DNA of 64,000 bases, from the NCBI RefSeq assembly GCF_022352215.1, contig NZ_JAKRWF010000004.1, forward strand, positions 496,001-560,000. The letters are read 5' to 3'. This document shows positions 24,662 through 33,084 of this stretch, one piece after another. The DNA comes from Flavihumibacter cheonanensis (GTDB taxonomy: Bacteria; Bacteroidota; Bacteroidia; Chitinophagales; Chitinophagaceae). Positions within the stretch are counted from its first letter, which is position 1; each line of letters opens with the position of its first letter. Below the pieces are notes generated by a model. The model made no database searches. It saw nothing but the letters and a program-made list of their open reading frames with translations, and was not told the origin of the DNA. The translations under genes were made by a program, and so were the position numbers.

Positions 24662-26190
24662 AGTACTATACCCTCTTGTTTATATGCATAGATGAAACGG
24701 TATTTATCCCTGGCATATTGCATAAATTCTGCAGGATCTAACCCTTTTCCTGTGACCCTTTTACATAACTCTTCACTTGTATATTTTCTTCCGTGAATGT
24801 ATATATTGTTTGATAGCCAGTCTTTTATAACATCGAACTGCCCCTCTTGTAGAAGTTTTTCGAATTTTGGCAGCGCCTTTTCCAAACAACGGGAAAGTTG
24901 AGCCGCATACAGGCTGCCCAGGCTGTAGGTTGGGAAGTAACCAAAACTGCCATGACTCCAATGCACATCTTGCAGGCAACCCCTCGCATCATCCGGCACT
25001 TTAATTCCCAAATACTGCGCATATTTTGTATTCCAGGCAGATGGCAGATCCGTCACCTCAAGGCTTCCTTCAATAAGGGCCTTTTCAATTTCATACCGGA
25101 TAATAATATGAAAATGATAGGTTAGCTCATCCGCTTCGGTCCTGATCAGCGATGGCTGCACTTTATTGATAGCCCGATACAATTCTTCCGGTTTGCGATC
25201 TTTTAATTGCGCGGGAAAATAGGTCTGCAGTACCGGTAAAAAATACTGACACCAGGCCAGGCTTCTGCCTACATTGTTTTCCCACAAACGGCTTTGGGAT
25301 TCATGGATTCCAAGGCTGGCTGCCTCACCTAATGGAAGACCATATTGTTCTTTTGGTAAGCCCTGCTCATATAGCGCATGTCCCAGTTCGTGAATGGTAC
25401 TCCAGGTCATATAACTGATGTCTTGCTCACGAATCCGGGTTGTGATTCGGACATCCTCCGCACTGAAATTGACTGTGAAGGGATGTGCGGCTTTATCCTG
25501 CCTGCCATGCTGCAGATCATACCCCATTCGTTGAAGCATATCCATACTGAATGCCCACTGCGTTTCTTCCGGATACTGCTGAAACAGGAGGCTGTCATCC
25601 ACCTGCTGATGTGCTTTTATGGTATCCAGCAATGCCGCCAGTTCAGGTTTTAATCCGCTGAACAATTGGTCCAGCTGTGAACTGGTACATCCTCGTTCAT
25701 ATTGATTTAACAACGCATCATAGGGGTGAGCACTGTATCCTAAATAATCCGCCTCTTTTCTCTTTAGCGCGGTGAGTTTTTTTAACCAGGGACTAAATAT
25801 AGAAAACCGGTTCTGATGCCTGGCATCTGCCCAATGATTGAAAGCCTGTGATACGGTTTCACTGAGTTCTCTAACAAATGCGGAGGGCAGTCTAACCTGC
25901 TGGTTGTAATCATAGTTGCTTAACTCCAGGTTGGAGCGCTGTTCTTCTGTTAAATCAGCTCGTTCAAGTAAGGCTTTTAGTAACTCACCTACTGATGCAT
26001 CCGTAAATTTTGTGTGTGCTAATTCAGATAAAGTGGCAATCTGCCTGGATCGTGTTGCCAGACTTCCAGCCGGCATATAGGTTTCCTGATCCCACTGGAG
26101 CAATGCAGTAGCATACCGGATGTCGGCAATTTCCTGTAAGCAGTTTTTGTACTTCTCGTACAAGGATGAGGTAGTCAACAGTTGGTCCAT
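24658..26190 (-). CDS. M32 family metallocarboxypeptidase (Taq-like)
   Basis: 510 aa, the typical M32 length. Zinc motif HELGH in TIHELGHALYEQG, the family signature GIHESQSRLWEN, and a conserved C-terminal block SHGSFGYFPTYSLGSLYA. It removes C-terminal residues from peptides in the cytoplasm (no signal peptide). It is the first gene of a minus-strand block with the lipoprotein, PKD protein and PorP, overlapping the lipoprotein by 4 bp. Confidence 0.94.
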   Translation of the reverse strand: MDQLLTTSSLYEKYKNCLQEIADIRYATALLQWDQETYMPAGSLATRSRQIATLSELAHTKFTDASVGELLKALLERADLTEEQRSNLELSNYDYNQQVRLPSAFVRELSETVSQAFNHWADARHQNRFSIFSPWLKKLTALKRKEADYLGYSAHPYDALLNQYERGCTSSQLDQLFSGLKPELAALLDTIKAHQQVDDSLLFQQYPEETQWAFSMDMLQRMGYDLQHGRQDKAAHPFTVNFSAEDVRITTRIREQDISYMTWSTIHELGHALYEQGLPKEQYGLPLGEAASLGIHESQSRLWENNVGRSLAWCQYFLPVLQTYFPAQLKDRKPEELYRAINKVQPSLIRTEADELTYHFHIIIRYEIEKALIEGSLEVTDLPSAWNTKYAQYLGIKVPDDARGCLQDVHWSHGSFGYFPTYSLGSLYAAQLSRCLEKALPKFEKLLQEGQFDVIKDWLSNNIYIHGRKYTSEELCKRVTGKGLDPAEFMQYARDKYRFIYAYKQEGIVL

Positions 26191-26215
26191 AGGCAGGAAT
26201 TCTGCTGCAATCTAA

Positions 26216-26250
26216 GGAAAAACCGCCACCCGGTTGGTCAGGCAGCGGTT
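26216..26250 (-). terminator. Terminator after DinB-like gene
   Basis: On the minus strand imperfect arms AACCGCTGCC / GGTGGCGGTT (two mismatches) are followed by a T-run. Confidence 0.6.
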
Positions 26251-26277
26251 TGAATCTAAAGCAGGACAAAAAACGAG

Positions 26278-26886
26278 CTATTTCGGGAAGTTTGCATTCG
26301 CTTTTACTTCCTGCATTTGAAGGGTATGTCTTTTGGAATGAGCGGACAACATCAGCAAGCCCTGGTACGTATCAATAGTTCCGAATGCCGGATGTTGAAT
26401 AAAATGATTTCGCAGGTCATCCTTAGTGGTTTTCGCATATTCCAGCGTTTTTGCTCTCGCTTCCTGGTAAGTTTTCAACAAAGCAGCCGCATTTTGCTGG
26501 CTTCCTTTTGGCTGCAGCATTTCCGGTGCATTGAATTTTTGACTGCGATCGGGTGTTTTTTCTAGCAGATCCGCGTCGCTCACTTTTACCTCTGAACGTT
26601 TGGATGGATCAGCCGGGGTTTGTAAGGACTGCTGCACCCAGCCTAGAAGGGCCGATTCAGATAGCGTGATATGCTCAAGGCATTCCAAAACCGACCATTT
26701 TCCTTCTGCAGCTCTGTAATTAAATTGTTCTTCACTAAGTCCTTCTACTGTTTTAAGTAGCAAGTCCCGGGTGCTTTCCAACTGGGCAACCAATTGTGCA
26801 CGATCTGCATCTGAGATGGGGTCTGGTGCAATTGGTGTAAAGCTGAATAAGGTTACCAGTGCCAGCAGGCAGCTAATTTTTTTCAT
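26278..26886 (-). CDS. DinB-like (DUF664/DinB_2) four-helix protein with signal peptide
   Basis: 202 aa. N-terminal signal-like segment (MKKISCLLALVTLFSFTPIA), then a DinB_2 fold: LVAQLESTRDLLLKTVEGL, the motif WSVLECLEHITLSE with a metal-binding His, and a C-terminal AHSKRHTLQMQE with further His ligands. DinB-superfamily proteins are thiol-dependent or hydrolytic metalloenzymes; this one is apparently exported. The substrate is unknown. Confidence 0.82.
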   Translation of the reverse strand: MKKISCLLALVTLFSFTPIAPDPISDADRAQLVAQLESTRDLLLKTVEGLSEEQFNYRAAEGKWSVLECLEHITLSESALLGWVQQSLQTPADPSKRSEVKVSDADLLEKTPDRSQKFNAPEMLQPKGSQQNAAALLKTYQEARAKTLEYAKTTKDDLRNHFIQHPAFGTIDTYQGLLMLSAHSKRHTLQMQEVKANANFPK

Positions 26887-26957
26887 GGAGCAATAAGTTT
26901 AATGATTAAGAAGAGGGACGGGATAAACATGCAACAAAAATTGAGCCACAGGCTGTA

Positions 26958-26965
26958 TATCTTTG
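26958..26965 (+). promoter_or_regulatory. Candidate -7 element (TATCTTTG) of nif3-like gene
   Basis: Matches TAnnTTTG and ends only 4 bp before the ATG at 26970, which would make the mRNA leaderless or nearly so. No -33 box at standard spacing was recognised. Confidence 0.4.
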
Positions 26966-26969
26966 GAGA

Positions 26970-28067
26970 ATGAAAATTGCCACTATATTGGATGTACTGG
27001 AAAAGATGGCGCCCTTGCAATTGCAGGAGTCTTATGACAATGCCGGACTGATTACCGGAAACCGCGACTGGGATTGTACCGGGATAACTATTTCGCTGGA
27101 CGCTACTGAAGAAGTAGTTCTGGAGGCTGCGGCAAAAGGGCATAACCTGGTGATTGCGCACCACCCTATTGTATTTTCCGGCTTAAAGAAAATTACCGGA
27201 AACGGCTATGTGGAAAAAACCATCATCACTGCAATTAAGAAGGATATCGCCATTTATGCCATTCACACTAACCTGGATAATGTAATAGATGGCGTGAATG
27301 GAAAAATGGCAGATCTCCTGAAATTGATTAACCGGAAACCTTTGCAGCCCAAGCGCGATTTGCTTAAAAAGCTGGTGACCTTTGTCCCGGTAGCACAGGC
27401 CGACCAACTGGCAACAGCCCTTTTTGAAGCAGGTGCCGGAACCATTGGCCAATACAGTGAATGTGGATTCCAGGTGGAGGGTGTGGGCAGTTTCAAGGCA
27501 GGGGAAGCCGCAAATCCCTATGTGGGTCAGCGGGGATCGCGGCACTATGAAAAAGAGTCGAGGATTGAGGTAATTTATCCGGTGATGCGGGAGTCCTGGG
27601 TGCTGGAAGCTTTGCTGGCGAGCCATCCCTACGAAGAAGTGGCCTATGATCTGTATAATCTTAGCAATAGTCACCCGGGTATTGGATCGGGACTGGTAGG
27701 GGAATTGGAGGAAGGGATGCCTGTCCGGTCCTTTTTGGAGCAGTTAAAGCAGGTTTTCCAGGTTCCGGTAATTCGGCACTCTCCGCTGGTGAAGGATTCC
27801 ATCAAACGGGTAGCGATTTGTGGGGGAGCTGGTAGTTTCCTGATTAACAGTGCTTTACGAAATAAGGCTGACATCTATATAACAGGGGATATGAAATATC
27901 ATGAGTTTTTTGAGGCCAATGGACGGCTGGTGATTGCCGATATCGGGCATTTTGAGAGTGAGCAATACACGGTTGATCTACTCTATGATATTTTGGCCAA
28001 AAAATTTCCTACCTTTGCCGTCTTCAAAACGGGGGTGAAAACCAACCCGGTGAATTATTATAGTTAA
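26970..28067 (+). CDS. Nif3-like dinuclear metal centre protein (YqfO type)
   Basis: 365 aa, the long Nif3 form with a central PII-like insert (KLVTFVPVAQADQLATALFEAG through the ELHPYEEVAYDLYNL-like segment SHPYEEVAYDLY). Metal-binding residues: AHHPIVF near residue 63, HTNLDN near 97, and the C-terminal GHFESEQYTVD. Family members form hexameric toroids with two metals; the reaction is not settled (GTP cyclohydrolase I-like naming occurs in databases). It is followed 14 bp later by the zinc-ribbon protein, a pairing common in Bacteroidota. Confidence 0.93.
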   Translation: MKIATILDVLEKMAPLQLQESYDNAGLITGNRDWDCTGITISLDATEEVVLEAAAKGHNLVIAHHPIVFSGLKKITGNGYVEKTIITAIKKDIAIYAIHTNLDNVIDGVNGKMADLLKLINRKPLQPKRDLLKKLVTFVPVAQADQLATALFEAGAGTIGQYSECGFQVEGVGSFKAGEAANPYVGQRGSRHYEKESRIEVIYPVMRESWVLEALLASHPYEEVAYDLYNLSNSHPGIGSGLVGELEEGMPVRSFLEQLKQVFQVPVIRHSPLVKDSIKRVAICGGAGSFLINSALRNKADIYITGDMKYHEFFEANGRLVIADIGHFESEQYTVDLLYDILAKKFPTFAVFKTGVKTNPVNYYS

Positions 28068-28081
28068 TTCTAAACACTAAT

Positions 28082-28837
28082 ATGGCAACTGTCAAAGACT
28101 TTTCGGTTGAAGAAAAACTGGTTTCTCTCATAAGCTTGCAGAAGATCGAATCCAAGATCGATGAATTTCAGATCCTGAAAGGAGAATTGCCGATTGAGGT
28201 GAGTGATCTGGAAGATGAGATCCAGGGATTACACGCCCGTCAGACTCGTATCGAGGAAGAGATCAATGGCATCAATGAGTTCATCAACCAGAAAAAAGAA
28301 GCCATTAAGGAAGCGGAAGCGCTGATCAAGAAGTACGAAAAGCAAAGTACCAACGTAAAGAACAGTCGCGAGTTTGAAGCCATCACCAAAGAGATCGAGA
28401 TGCAGCAGCTGGAAGTTAAACTGGCTGAAAAGCATATCAAGGATGCGAATGAAGAGATCTCTGATAAGGTAGTAGGACTGGACAAAGCGAAGAAAGCAAT
28501 CGCAACCAAGGAAGGTGTATTGAAGCACAAGAAAGACGAGCTGGAAAAGATCATCGCTACAACAGAAGAAGAAGAAAAACATTTCAATAAAATGGCGTCT
28601 GAAGCCCGCGATAAAGTAGAGCCTCGTCTGCTGTTATCGTATGACCGTATCCGTGGTAACTACCGCAATGGTCTGGCTGTTGTGCCTGTTCTGCGTGATG
28701 CCTGTGGTGGTTGCTTTAATGCGATTCCCCCTCAGCGTCAGAGTGAAATCAAGCAGCGTAAAAAAATTATCGTGTGTGAGAACTGTGGTCGTATCCTCGT
28801 AGACAATGAGCTGAATGATGGAGTAGAGGTGAAGTGA
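28082..28837 (+). CDS. Zinc-ribbon coiled-coil protein (CT398-like)
   Basis: 251 aa. Residues 20-180 form one long coiled coil (EDEIQGLHARQTRIEEEING onward), and the C-terminus is a C4 zinc ribbon: CGGCFNAIPPQ ... IIVCENCGRIL. It matches the family annotated as C4-type zinc-ribbon/CT398 proteins. The family's role is unclear; scaffolding or nucleic-acid contact has been proposed. Codon use is strongly biased towards GAA/GAG-Lys pairs as expected from composition. It is cotranscribed with the Nif3-like gene. Confidence 0.9.
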   Translation: MATVKDFSVEEKLVSLISLQKIESKIDEFQILKGELPIEVSDLEDEIQGLHARQTRIEEEINGINEFINQKKEAIKEAEALIKKYEKQSTNVKNSREFEAITKEIEMQQLEVKLAEKHIKDANEEISDKVVGLDKAKKAIATKEGVLKHKKDELEKIIATTEEEEKHFNKMASEARDKVEPRLLLSYDRIRGNYRNGLAVVPVLRDACGGCFNAIPPQRQSEIKQRKKIIVCENCGRILVDNELNDGVEVK

Positions 28838-28841
28838 GGAA

Positions 28842-28870
28842 GTGAGACGTCAGACGTGAGACGTGAGACG
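28842..28870. repeat. Dispersed GTGAGACGTC-type repeat, copy 2
   Basis: Begins 5 bp after the zinc-ribbon gene stop. Units GTGAGACGT, CAGACGT, GAGACGT, GAGACG. Same family as 17717-17743 (opposite orientation) and 33218-33261. Confidence 0.9.
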
Positions 28871-28876
28871 AGATTG

Positions 28877-28900
28877 GGCCCGCAGGTTGCGGGCCTTTTT
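28877..28900 (+). terminator. Terminator of the nif3-like/zinc-ribbon operon
   Basis: Perfect stem GGCCCGC / GCGGGCC with a 5-nt loop followed by TTTTT. Confidence 0.92.
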
Positions 28901-28908
28901 CATGGGTT

Positions 28909-28946
28909 GCCTCACCCGTCCAGTGCCACCGGACGGGTGAGGCGTT
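28909..28946 (+). repeat. ACCCGTCC/GGACGGGT palindrome, copy 1
   Basis: Arms GCCTCACCCGTCC and GGACGGGTGAGGC pair perfectly around a 9-nt loop and are followed by TTTTTT, so the element could act as a second terminator. The core matches the palindrome at 37421-37447. Confidence 0.8.
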
Positions 28947-29018
28947 TTTTGACGGATTTTTTTCATGGCGATTGAAGTGGCGGCAACTATTCCCTAAATT
29001 GCCGGCATATTTGAGTGT

Positions 29019-30677
29019 ATGTTGCAGGAACTGAGAATCCGGAATTATGCTATCATTGATGAACTGGACATCCGCTTTGATGGAGGTCTTACAATTATTA
29101 CAGGTGAAACTGGTGCCGGTAAATCCATTTTAATGGGAGCACTCTCCCTTATTTTAGGCCAACGTGCCGACAGCAGTGTAATCCTGAACCGCGAGAAAAA
29201 AACAGTCGTGGAAGGAGTGTTCGCAGTTCCGGATAAACAGGAAGTCAGAAAGTTTCTCGAAAAAGAAGAACTGGATCTCCAGGAAGAACTCATCATACGG
29301 CGCGAACTTAGTCCCAATGGGAAATCCCGCGCTTTCATAAACGATACTCCAGCCTCCCTTACGCAACTGCAGGATTTATCCTCTTTGCTGGTGGATTTGC
29401 ATCGCCAGTTTGATACGCTTTCACTTGGTTCAGCAGATTTTCAGATGATGGTGGTGGATGCAATGGCCAATCACCAGGACCTGATCCATCAATATCAATT
29501 GAAATACCAGCACTGGCAAACCTGCAAAAAACAGTTGGCTACTATTGAGGAGCAAAAGTTGAACAGCACCAAAGAGCAGGATTATCTGCAGTTCTTATTC
29601 AATGAATTGGAGGAAGCTGGATTCAGGGAGAATGAACTGGAAGAATTGGAAGAAGAAAGCAAACTGCTCAATAGTTCGGAAGGTATCAAACTCGCGCTTT
29701 CCAATCTTACACAACAACTGAAATACAGTGAGCAGCCTGTTGTGCAGTCGCTTAAACAATTGGCTCAACAGGTAGCTCCATTTACAGATGCGATTGCTGA
29801 ACTGAAAGAGCTGCAAGCACGCCTCACAGCAACGCAGATAGAGCTCGATGATATTGCAGAAGAAGCAGATCGCCTGGGGGATAAAGTGAATTATGATGCA
29901 GAACGGATTTCACAAATTGAAGAGCGATTAAACCTGGGTTATAAACTGCTCAAGAAACATGGATTCCAGGAGACAAAACAATTGGTAGTCTTACATGCAG
30001 AGCTAAGTGGAAGGCTTGGGAATATCGAAGAACTGGATGACAAAATCCGGTTACTAATCCAGCAAGTCGCGACTGCCGAACAGGAAATGAAAAACCTGGG
30101 CGCGCGTATAAGCGAGGGAAGAAAAAAACAACTCCCGGTTATTGAAAAGCAGGTAAATCAGTTGCTGGTAAGGGTCGGTATGCCGAATGCGCGATTAAAA
30201 GTACAGATCGAAACAGTGGAGCCTGGCACAACCGGAATGGATGCCATCGACTTTTTATTTGATGCCAACAAGAGTAACCAGTTTGCTTCCATCCGGAAAG
30301 TTGCCAGTGGGGGAGAACTGAGCCGGTTGATGTTATGTATCAAATCGCTCATTGCTAAAAAAGTGAACCTGCCTACCATGATATTTGATGAAATTGATAC
30401 GGGCATTTCAGGTGAAGCAAGTTTACAGGTAGGTATGATTATGAAGGAACTGGCAGCCACCCGCCAGGTCATCTGCATCACGCATCAACCGCAGATTGCA
30501 GGAAAAGCAGATCGTCATCTGTTTGTGTATAAAGAAAAAGCCGGCAAATCAATCCAAACCAATATTAAAACGCTTTCAGCCTCTGAGCGTATAACAGCCA
30601 TTGCGCAAATGATTGGTGGCGATAAACCATCTGCTATCGCCATAGAAAATGCCAGGGAACTGATAGCGAACGCCTAA
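29019..30677 (+). CDS. recN: DNA repair protein RecN
   Basis: 552 aa SMC-like ATPase acting in double-strand break repair. Walker A at GETGAGKSILMGAL (about 29-42), a long coiled-coil middle, ABC signature ASGGELSRLML and Walker B TMIFDEIDTGISG followed by the His switch ITHQPQIA. Length matches RecN. A CATATTTG stretch at 29006-29013, 5 bp before the ATG, resembles a -7 element. Monocistronic, upstream of fabI by 60 bp. Confidence 0.96.
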   Translation: MLQELRIRNYAIIDELDIRFDGGLTIITGETGAGKSILMGALSLILGQRADSSVILNREKKTVVEGVFAVPDKQEVRKFLEKEELDLQEELIIRRELSPNGKSRAFINDTPASLTQLQDLSSLLVDLHRQFDTLSLGSADFQMMVVDAMANHQDLIHQYQLKYQHWQTCKKQLATIEEQKLNSTKEQDYLQFLFNELEEAGFRENELEELEEESKLLNSSEGIKLALSNLTQQLKYSEQPVVQSLKQLAQQVAPFTDAIAELKELQARLTATQIELDDIAEEADRLGDKVNYDAERISQIEERLNLGYKLLKKHGFQETKQLVVLHAELSGRLGNIEELDDKIRLLIQQVATAEQEMKNLGARISEGRKKQLPVIEKQVNQLLVRVGMPNARLKVQIETVEPGTTGMDAIDFLFDANKSNQFASIRKVASGGELSRLMLCIKSLIAKKVNLPTMIFDEIDTGISGEASLQVGMIMKELAATRQVICITHQPQIAGKADRHLFVYKEKAGKSIQTNIKTLSASERITAIAQMIGGDKPSAIAIENARELIANA

Positions 30678-30736
30678 AAGTACCAGTAACTGCTTATTTT
30701 CGCTGCGAAATAACTATTCAATCTTAAATTTTCATT

Positions 30737-31552
30737 ATGTCCTATAACTTACTGAAAGGCAAAAGAGGCATTATTTCCGGCGCATTGGATGAAAACTCCA
30801 TCGCGTGGAAAGTGGCAGAAAAAGCGCATGCGGAAGGTGCAACCATTGTTTTGACCAATGCACCTATTGCGATGCGTATGGGAGAGATCAAAAAACTGGC
30901 TGAAAAAACCGGTTCTGAGATCATTCCGGCCGATGCTACCAATATGGAAGAACTGGAAAATCTTTTCACCAAGTCGCAGGAAGTGCTTGGAGGAAAGATC
31001 GATTTCCTACTGCATTCAATTGGCATGAGTGTGAATATCCGAAAGAATATTCCCTATACAGAATTGAATTACGATTATTTTCAGAAGGGAATAGATGTTT
31101 CTGCTTTGTCCTTGCACAAAATGCTGGCCGCAGCCAAAAAGCTGGATGCCATCAATGAATGGGGTAGTGTGGTGGCCCTGACCTACATGGCTGCACAAAG
31201 AACCTATCCTTTCTACACCGATATGGCAGATATCAAAGCCATGCTGGAATCTATCGCACGCAGCTTTGGCTATCACTACGGAAAAGACAAAAAAGTTCGG
31301 ATCAATACAGTTTCACAATCACCCACTAAAACCACAGCTGGTACAGGCATCAAAGGGTTTGGTGATTTTTATGATTATGCTAACGCGATTGCACCCCTTG
31401 GAAATGCCACTGCGGAAGATTGCGCGAACTACTGCATTACCCTCTTCTCTGACCTCACCCGTATGGTGACCATGCAGAACCTCTTCCACGATGGTGGTTA
31501 TTCTACTACCGGGGTGAGTATGGAAGTGATGACCAGTTTGGGAGCGGAGTAA
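30737..31552 (+). CDS. fabI: Enoyl-[acyl-carrier-protein] reductase (NADH) FabI
   Basis: 271 aa short-chain dehydrogenase of fatty-acid synthesis, reducing trans-2-enoyl-ACP. N-terminal NAD motif KRGIISGALDENSIAW with the FabI-type SxxxxSIAW signature. Active-site Tyr and Lys lie in the YTDMADIK segment (Tyr-x6-Lys), followed by LESIARSFGYHYG. The C-terminal LFHDGGYSTTGV is also typical. Followed by a fragment of the GTGAGACGT repeat and then the large ATTAGGAATT hairpin. Confidence 0.94.
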   Translation: MSYNLLKGKRGIISGALDENSIAWKVAEKAHAEGATIVLTNAPIAMRMGEIKKLAEKTGSEIIPADATNMEELENLFTKSQEVLGGKIDFLLHSIGMSVNIRKNIPYTELNYDYFQKGIDVSALSLHKMLAAAKKLDAINEWGSVVALTYMAAQRTYPFYTDMADIKAMLESIARSFGYHYGKDKKVRINTVSQSPTKTTAGTGIKGFGDFYDYANAIAPLGNATAEDCANYCITLFSDLTRMVTMQNLFHDGGYSTTGVSMEVMTSLGAE

Positions 31553-31557
31553 GGAAA

Positions 31558-31567
31558 GTGAGACGTA
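31558..31567. repeat. Truncated GTGAGACGT repeat, copy 3
   Basis: GTGAGACGTA only, 5 bp after the fabI stop and running straight into the ATTAGGAATT repeat; looks like a truncated member of the family. Confidence 0.6.
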
Positions 31568-31569
31568 AG

Positions 31570-31665
31570 AATTAGGAATTATGAATTAGGAATTATGAAT
31601 TAGGAATTAGGAATTATGAATTGGGGTGTTTTTAATTCATAATTCCTAATTCCTAATTCATAATT
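31570..31665. repeat. Dispersed ATTAGGAATTATGAATT repeat with perfect 32-bp inverted arms, copy 1
   Basis: Direct AATTAGGAATTATG-type units, of which the last 32 bp (31591-31622) are a perfect inverted match of 31634-31665, separated by an 11-nt G/T-rich loop starting GGGG. Would form a long AT-rich cruciform or RNA hairpin in the convergent fabI/DUF2795 gap. Related copy at 51352-51430. Confidence 0.95.
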
Positions 31666-31666
31666 G

Positions 31667-31693
31667 AAAAGGCTGCGATATCCGCAGCCTTTT
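31667..31693. terminator. Bidirectional terminator between fabI and the DUF2795 gene
   Basis: Stem AAAAGGCTGCG / CGCAGCCTTTT with a 5-nt loop; T-runs on both strands, placed between convergent genes. Confidence 0.9.
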
Positions 31694-31715
31694 TATAATT
31701 CTTAGGGTTCCTATT

Positions 31716-31937
31716 CTAGTATTCGTCCTCGTTGAAGAAGAAATCTTCCTGGGAGGGATAGTCGGGCCAGATATCATCGATGCCCTCATAAATTTCACCT
31801 TCGTCTTCCAGTTCCTGCAGGTTTTCCACTACCTCAATAGGGGCCCCGCTACGGATGGCATAATCGATCAGCTCATCTTTAGTAGCTGGCCAGGGAGCGT
31901 CTTCCAGATAGGATGCCAATTCAAGTGTCCAGAACAT
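31716..31937 (-). CDS. DUF2795 domain protein
   Basis: 73 aa from the ATG at 31937 (MFWTLELASYLEDAPWPATKDELIDYAIRSG); a longer in-frame start at 32021 adds 28 residues with no family resemblance and would run into the lolD promoter region, so the short form is preferred. The domain (ASYLEDAPWPATKDELIDYA ... VENLQELEDEGEIYEGIDDIWPDYP) is widespread and short in Bacteroidota. The acidic aromatic tail ends FFFNEDEY. Function unknown. Confidence 0.85.
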   Translation of the reverse strand: MFWTLELASYLEDAPWPATKDELIDYAIRSGAPIEVVENLQELEDEGEIYEGIDDIWPDYPSQEDFFFNEDEY

Positions 31938-32060
31938 CGTAGAGGTTTTAAATTTTCGGCAAATGTAGGGGTTAATACGAAATTTCCAAATCCTTTCGCT
32001 AACAACGCTTAATATTGTCAATTCGTATACCTATGATTTTCATCTTTTCAATATAGTTGC

Positions 32061-32711
32061 ATGCTAGAAGCAAGAAATATTCATAAAGCCTATGGATCGG
32101 TAGAAGTATTAAAAGGAGTGGATTTGTCTGTACAGCAAGGTGAAATTGTTAGCATTGTTGGGTCCTCCGGCGCTGGTAAAAGTAGTCTGCTTCATATTCT
32201 CGGTACCCTTGATCAGCCCGACCAGGGAGAGGTGATGCTTCATCATACCCGGGTCACAGGCATGGGTGCCCGACAATTATCCGCCTTTCGCAACCAGTAT
32301 ATCGGTTTTGTATTTCAATTTCACCACCTTTTACCTGAATTCAACTCGCTGGAGAATGTCTGTATCCCGGGCTGGATCGCCAAACGGCCTAAAAAAGAGG
32401 TTGAAGACCGCGCGGAAGATCTCTTAAAGCGACTGGGCTTGGGACATCGGATTGATCATAAACCTTCCGCCCTATCCGGGGGTGAACAACAGCGGGTAGC
32501 TGTTGCCAGGGCACTGATCAATAACCCACGGATCGTATTTGCAGATGAACCCACCGGCAACCTGGATTCCTCCAATGCCCGCGACCTCCACGAACTCTTT
32601 TTTCAATTGCGAAAAGAGCTCAACCAAACCTTTCTCATTGTTACCCATAATGAAGAGCTCGCTCAAATGAGTGATCGGGTAGTGCATATGAAGGATGGGA
32701 AGATTGTTTGA
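32061..32711 (+). CDS. lolD: ABC transporter ATP-binding protein, LolD-like
   Basis: 216 aa ATPase. Walker A GSSGAGKSS, Q-loop FVFQFHHLLPEF (the LolD-type FQFHHLLPEF), signature LSGGEQQR, Walker [14 protein letters not shown] and H-switch VTHNEEL. LolD energises LolCE extraction of lipoproteins from the inner membrane. The permease is not adjacent. A TATAGTTG stretch at 32052-32059 lies 1 bp before the ATG. Confidence 0.88.
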   Translation: MLEARNIHKAYGSVEVLKGVDLSVQQGEIVSIVGSSGAGKSSLLHILGTLDQPDQGEVMLHHTRVTGMGARQLSAFRNQYIGFVFQFHHLLPEFNSLENVCIPGWIAKRPKKEVEDRAEDLLKRLGLGHRIDHKPSALSGGEQQRVAVARALINNPRIVFADEPTGNLDSSNARDLHELFFQLRKELNQTFLIVTHNEELAQMSDRVVHMKDGKIV

Positions 32712-32721
32712 GGGGAGACAA

Positions 32722-32780
32722 AGGAGGCATGGAAGAAGGAGGAAAGGAAGATGGAGGAAAGGAAGAGGGGGAAAGGGACC
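32722..32780. repeat. Dispersed purine repeat (GGAAGATGGAGGAAAGGAAG type), copy 2
   Basis: About 11 bp after the lolD stop; GGAGGAAAGGAAG units. The 21-bp stretch at 32746-32766 is identical to 17693-17713. Confidence 0.85.
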
Positions 32781-32828
32781 GGAAGCGGATCATGGGTGCT
32801 TCTGGGCTGGTGGTGGGTCAAAGGAAAG

Positions 32829-32868
32829 ACGTAGGATGGCGTAGGATTACGAAGGATTACGCAGGATA
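32829..32868. repeat. 4 x 10-bp tandem repeat (consensus NRCGNAGGAT)
   Basis: Units GACGTAGGAT, GGCGTAGGAT, TACGAAGGAT and TACGCAGGAT in exact 10-bp register, about one helical turn. Confidence 0.85.
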
Positions 32869-32979
32869 AGTTCAATAAAATTGATCCATGGCAATTATAG
32901 AGCTGTATAGATTTTTCCCCCGAAAGTCCCTTTGCTACTGGTATTCAGGCCAAATTATAACAACTAATTTTGAAGTTTG

Positions 32980-33084
32980 AATTGGCTCATGAACCTCCTT
33001 AATTGGCTCATAAACCTCTTTAATTGGCTCAATATCAGTCAGATTTGGCTCATGAACTGTGATAATTGGCTCACAGAAAGAAAA
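32980..33084. repeat. 5 x 21-bp tandem array (consensus AATTGGCTCATGAAC...)
   Basis: Five units begin at 32980, 33001, 33022, 33043 and 33064, each opening with AATTGGCTCA or a one-base variant; a decayed sixth follows at 33085. Exact 21-bp spacing equals seven codons and about two helical turns. On the plus strand all units are in one frame (NWLMNLL, NWLINLF, NWLNISQ, IWLMNCD, NWLTERK) that closes at 33105. No spacers, so not CRISPR. Confidence 0.93.

Noticed and set aside
32980-33084. 21-bp array as a CRISPR array
   Set aside because: Units are directly contiguous with no unique spacers, and no cas genes are in the window.
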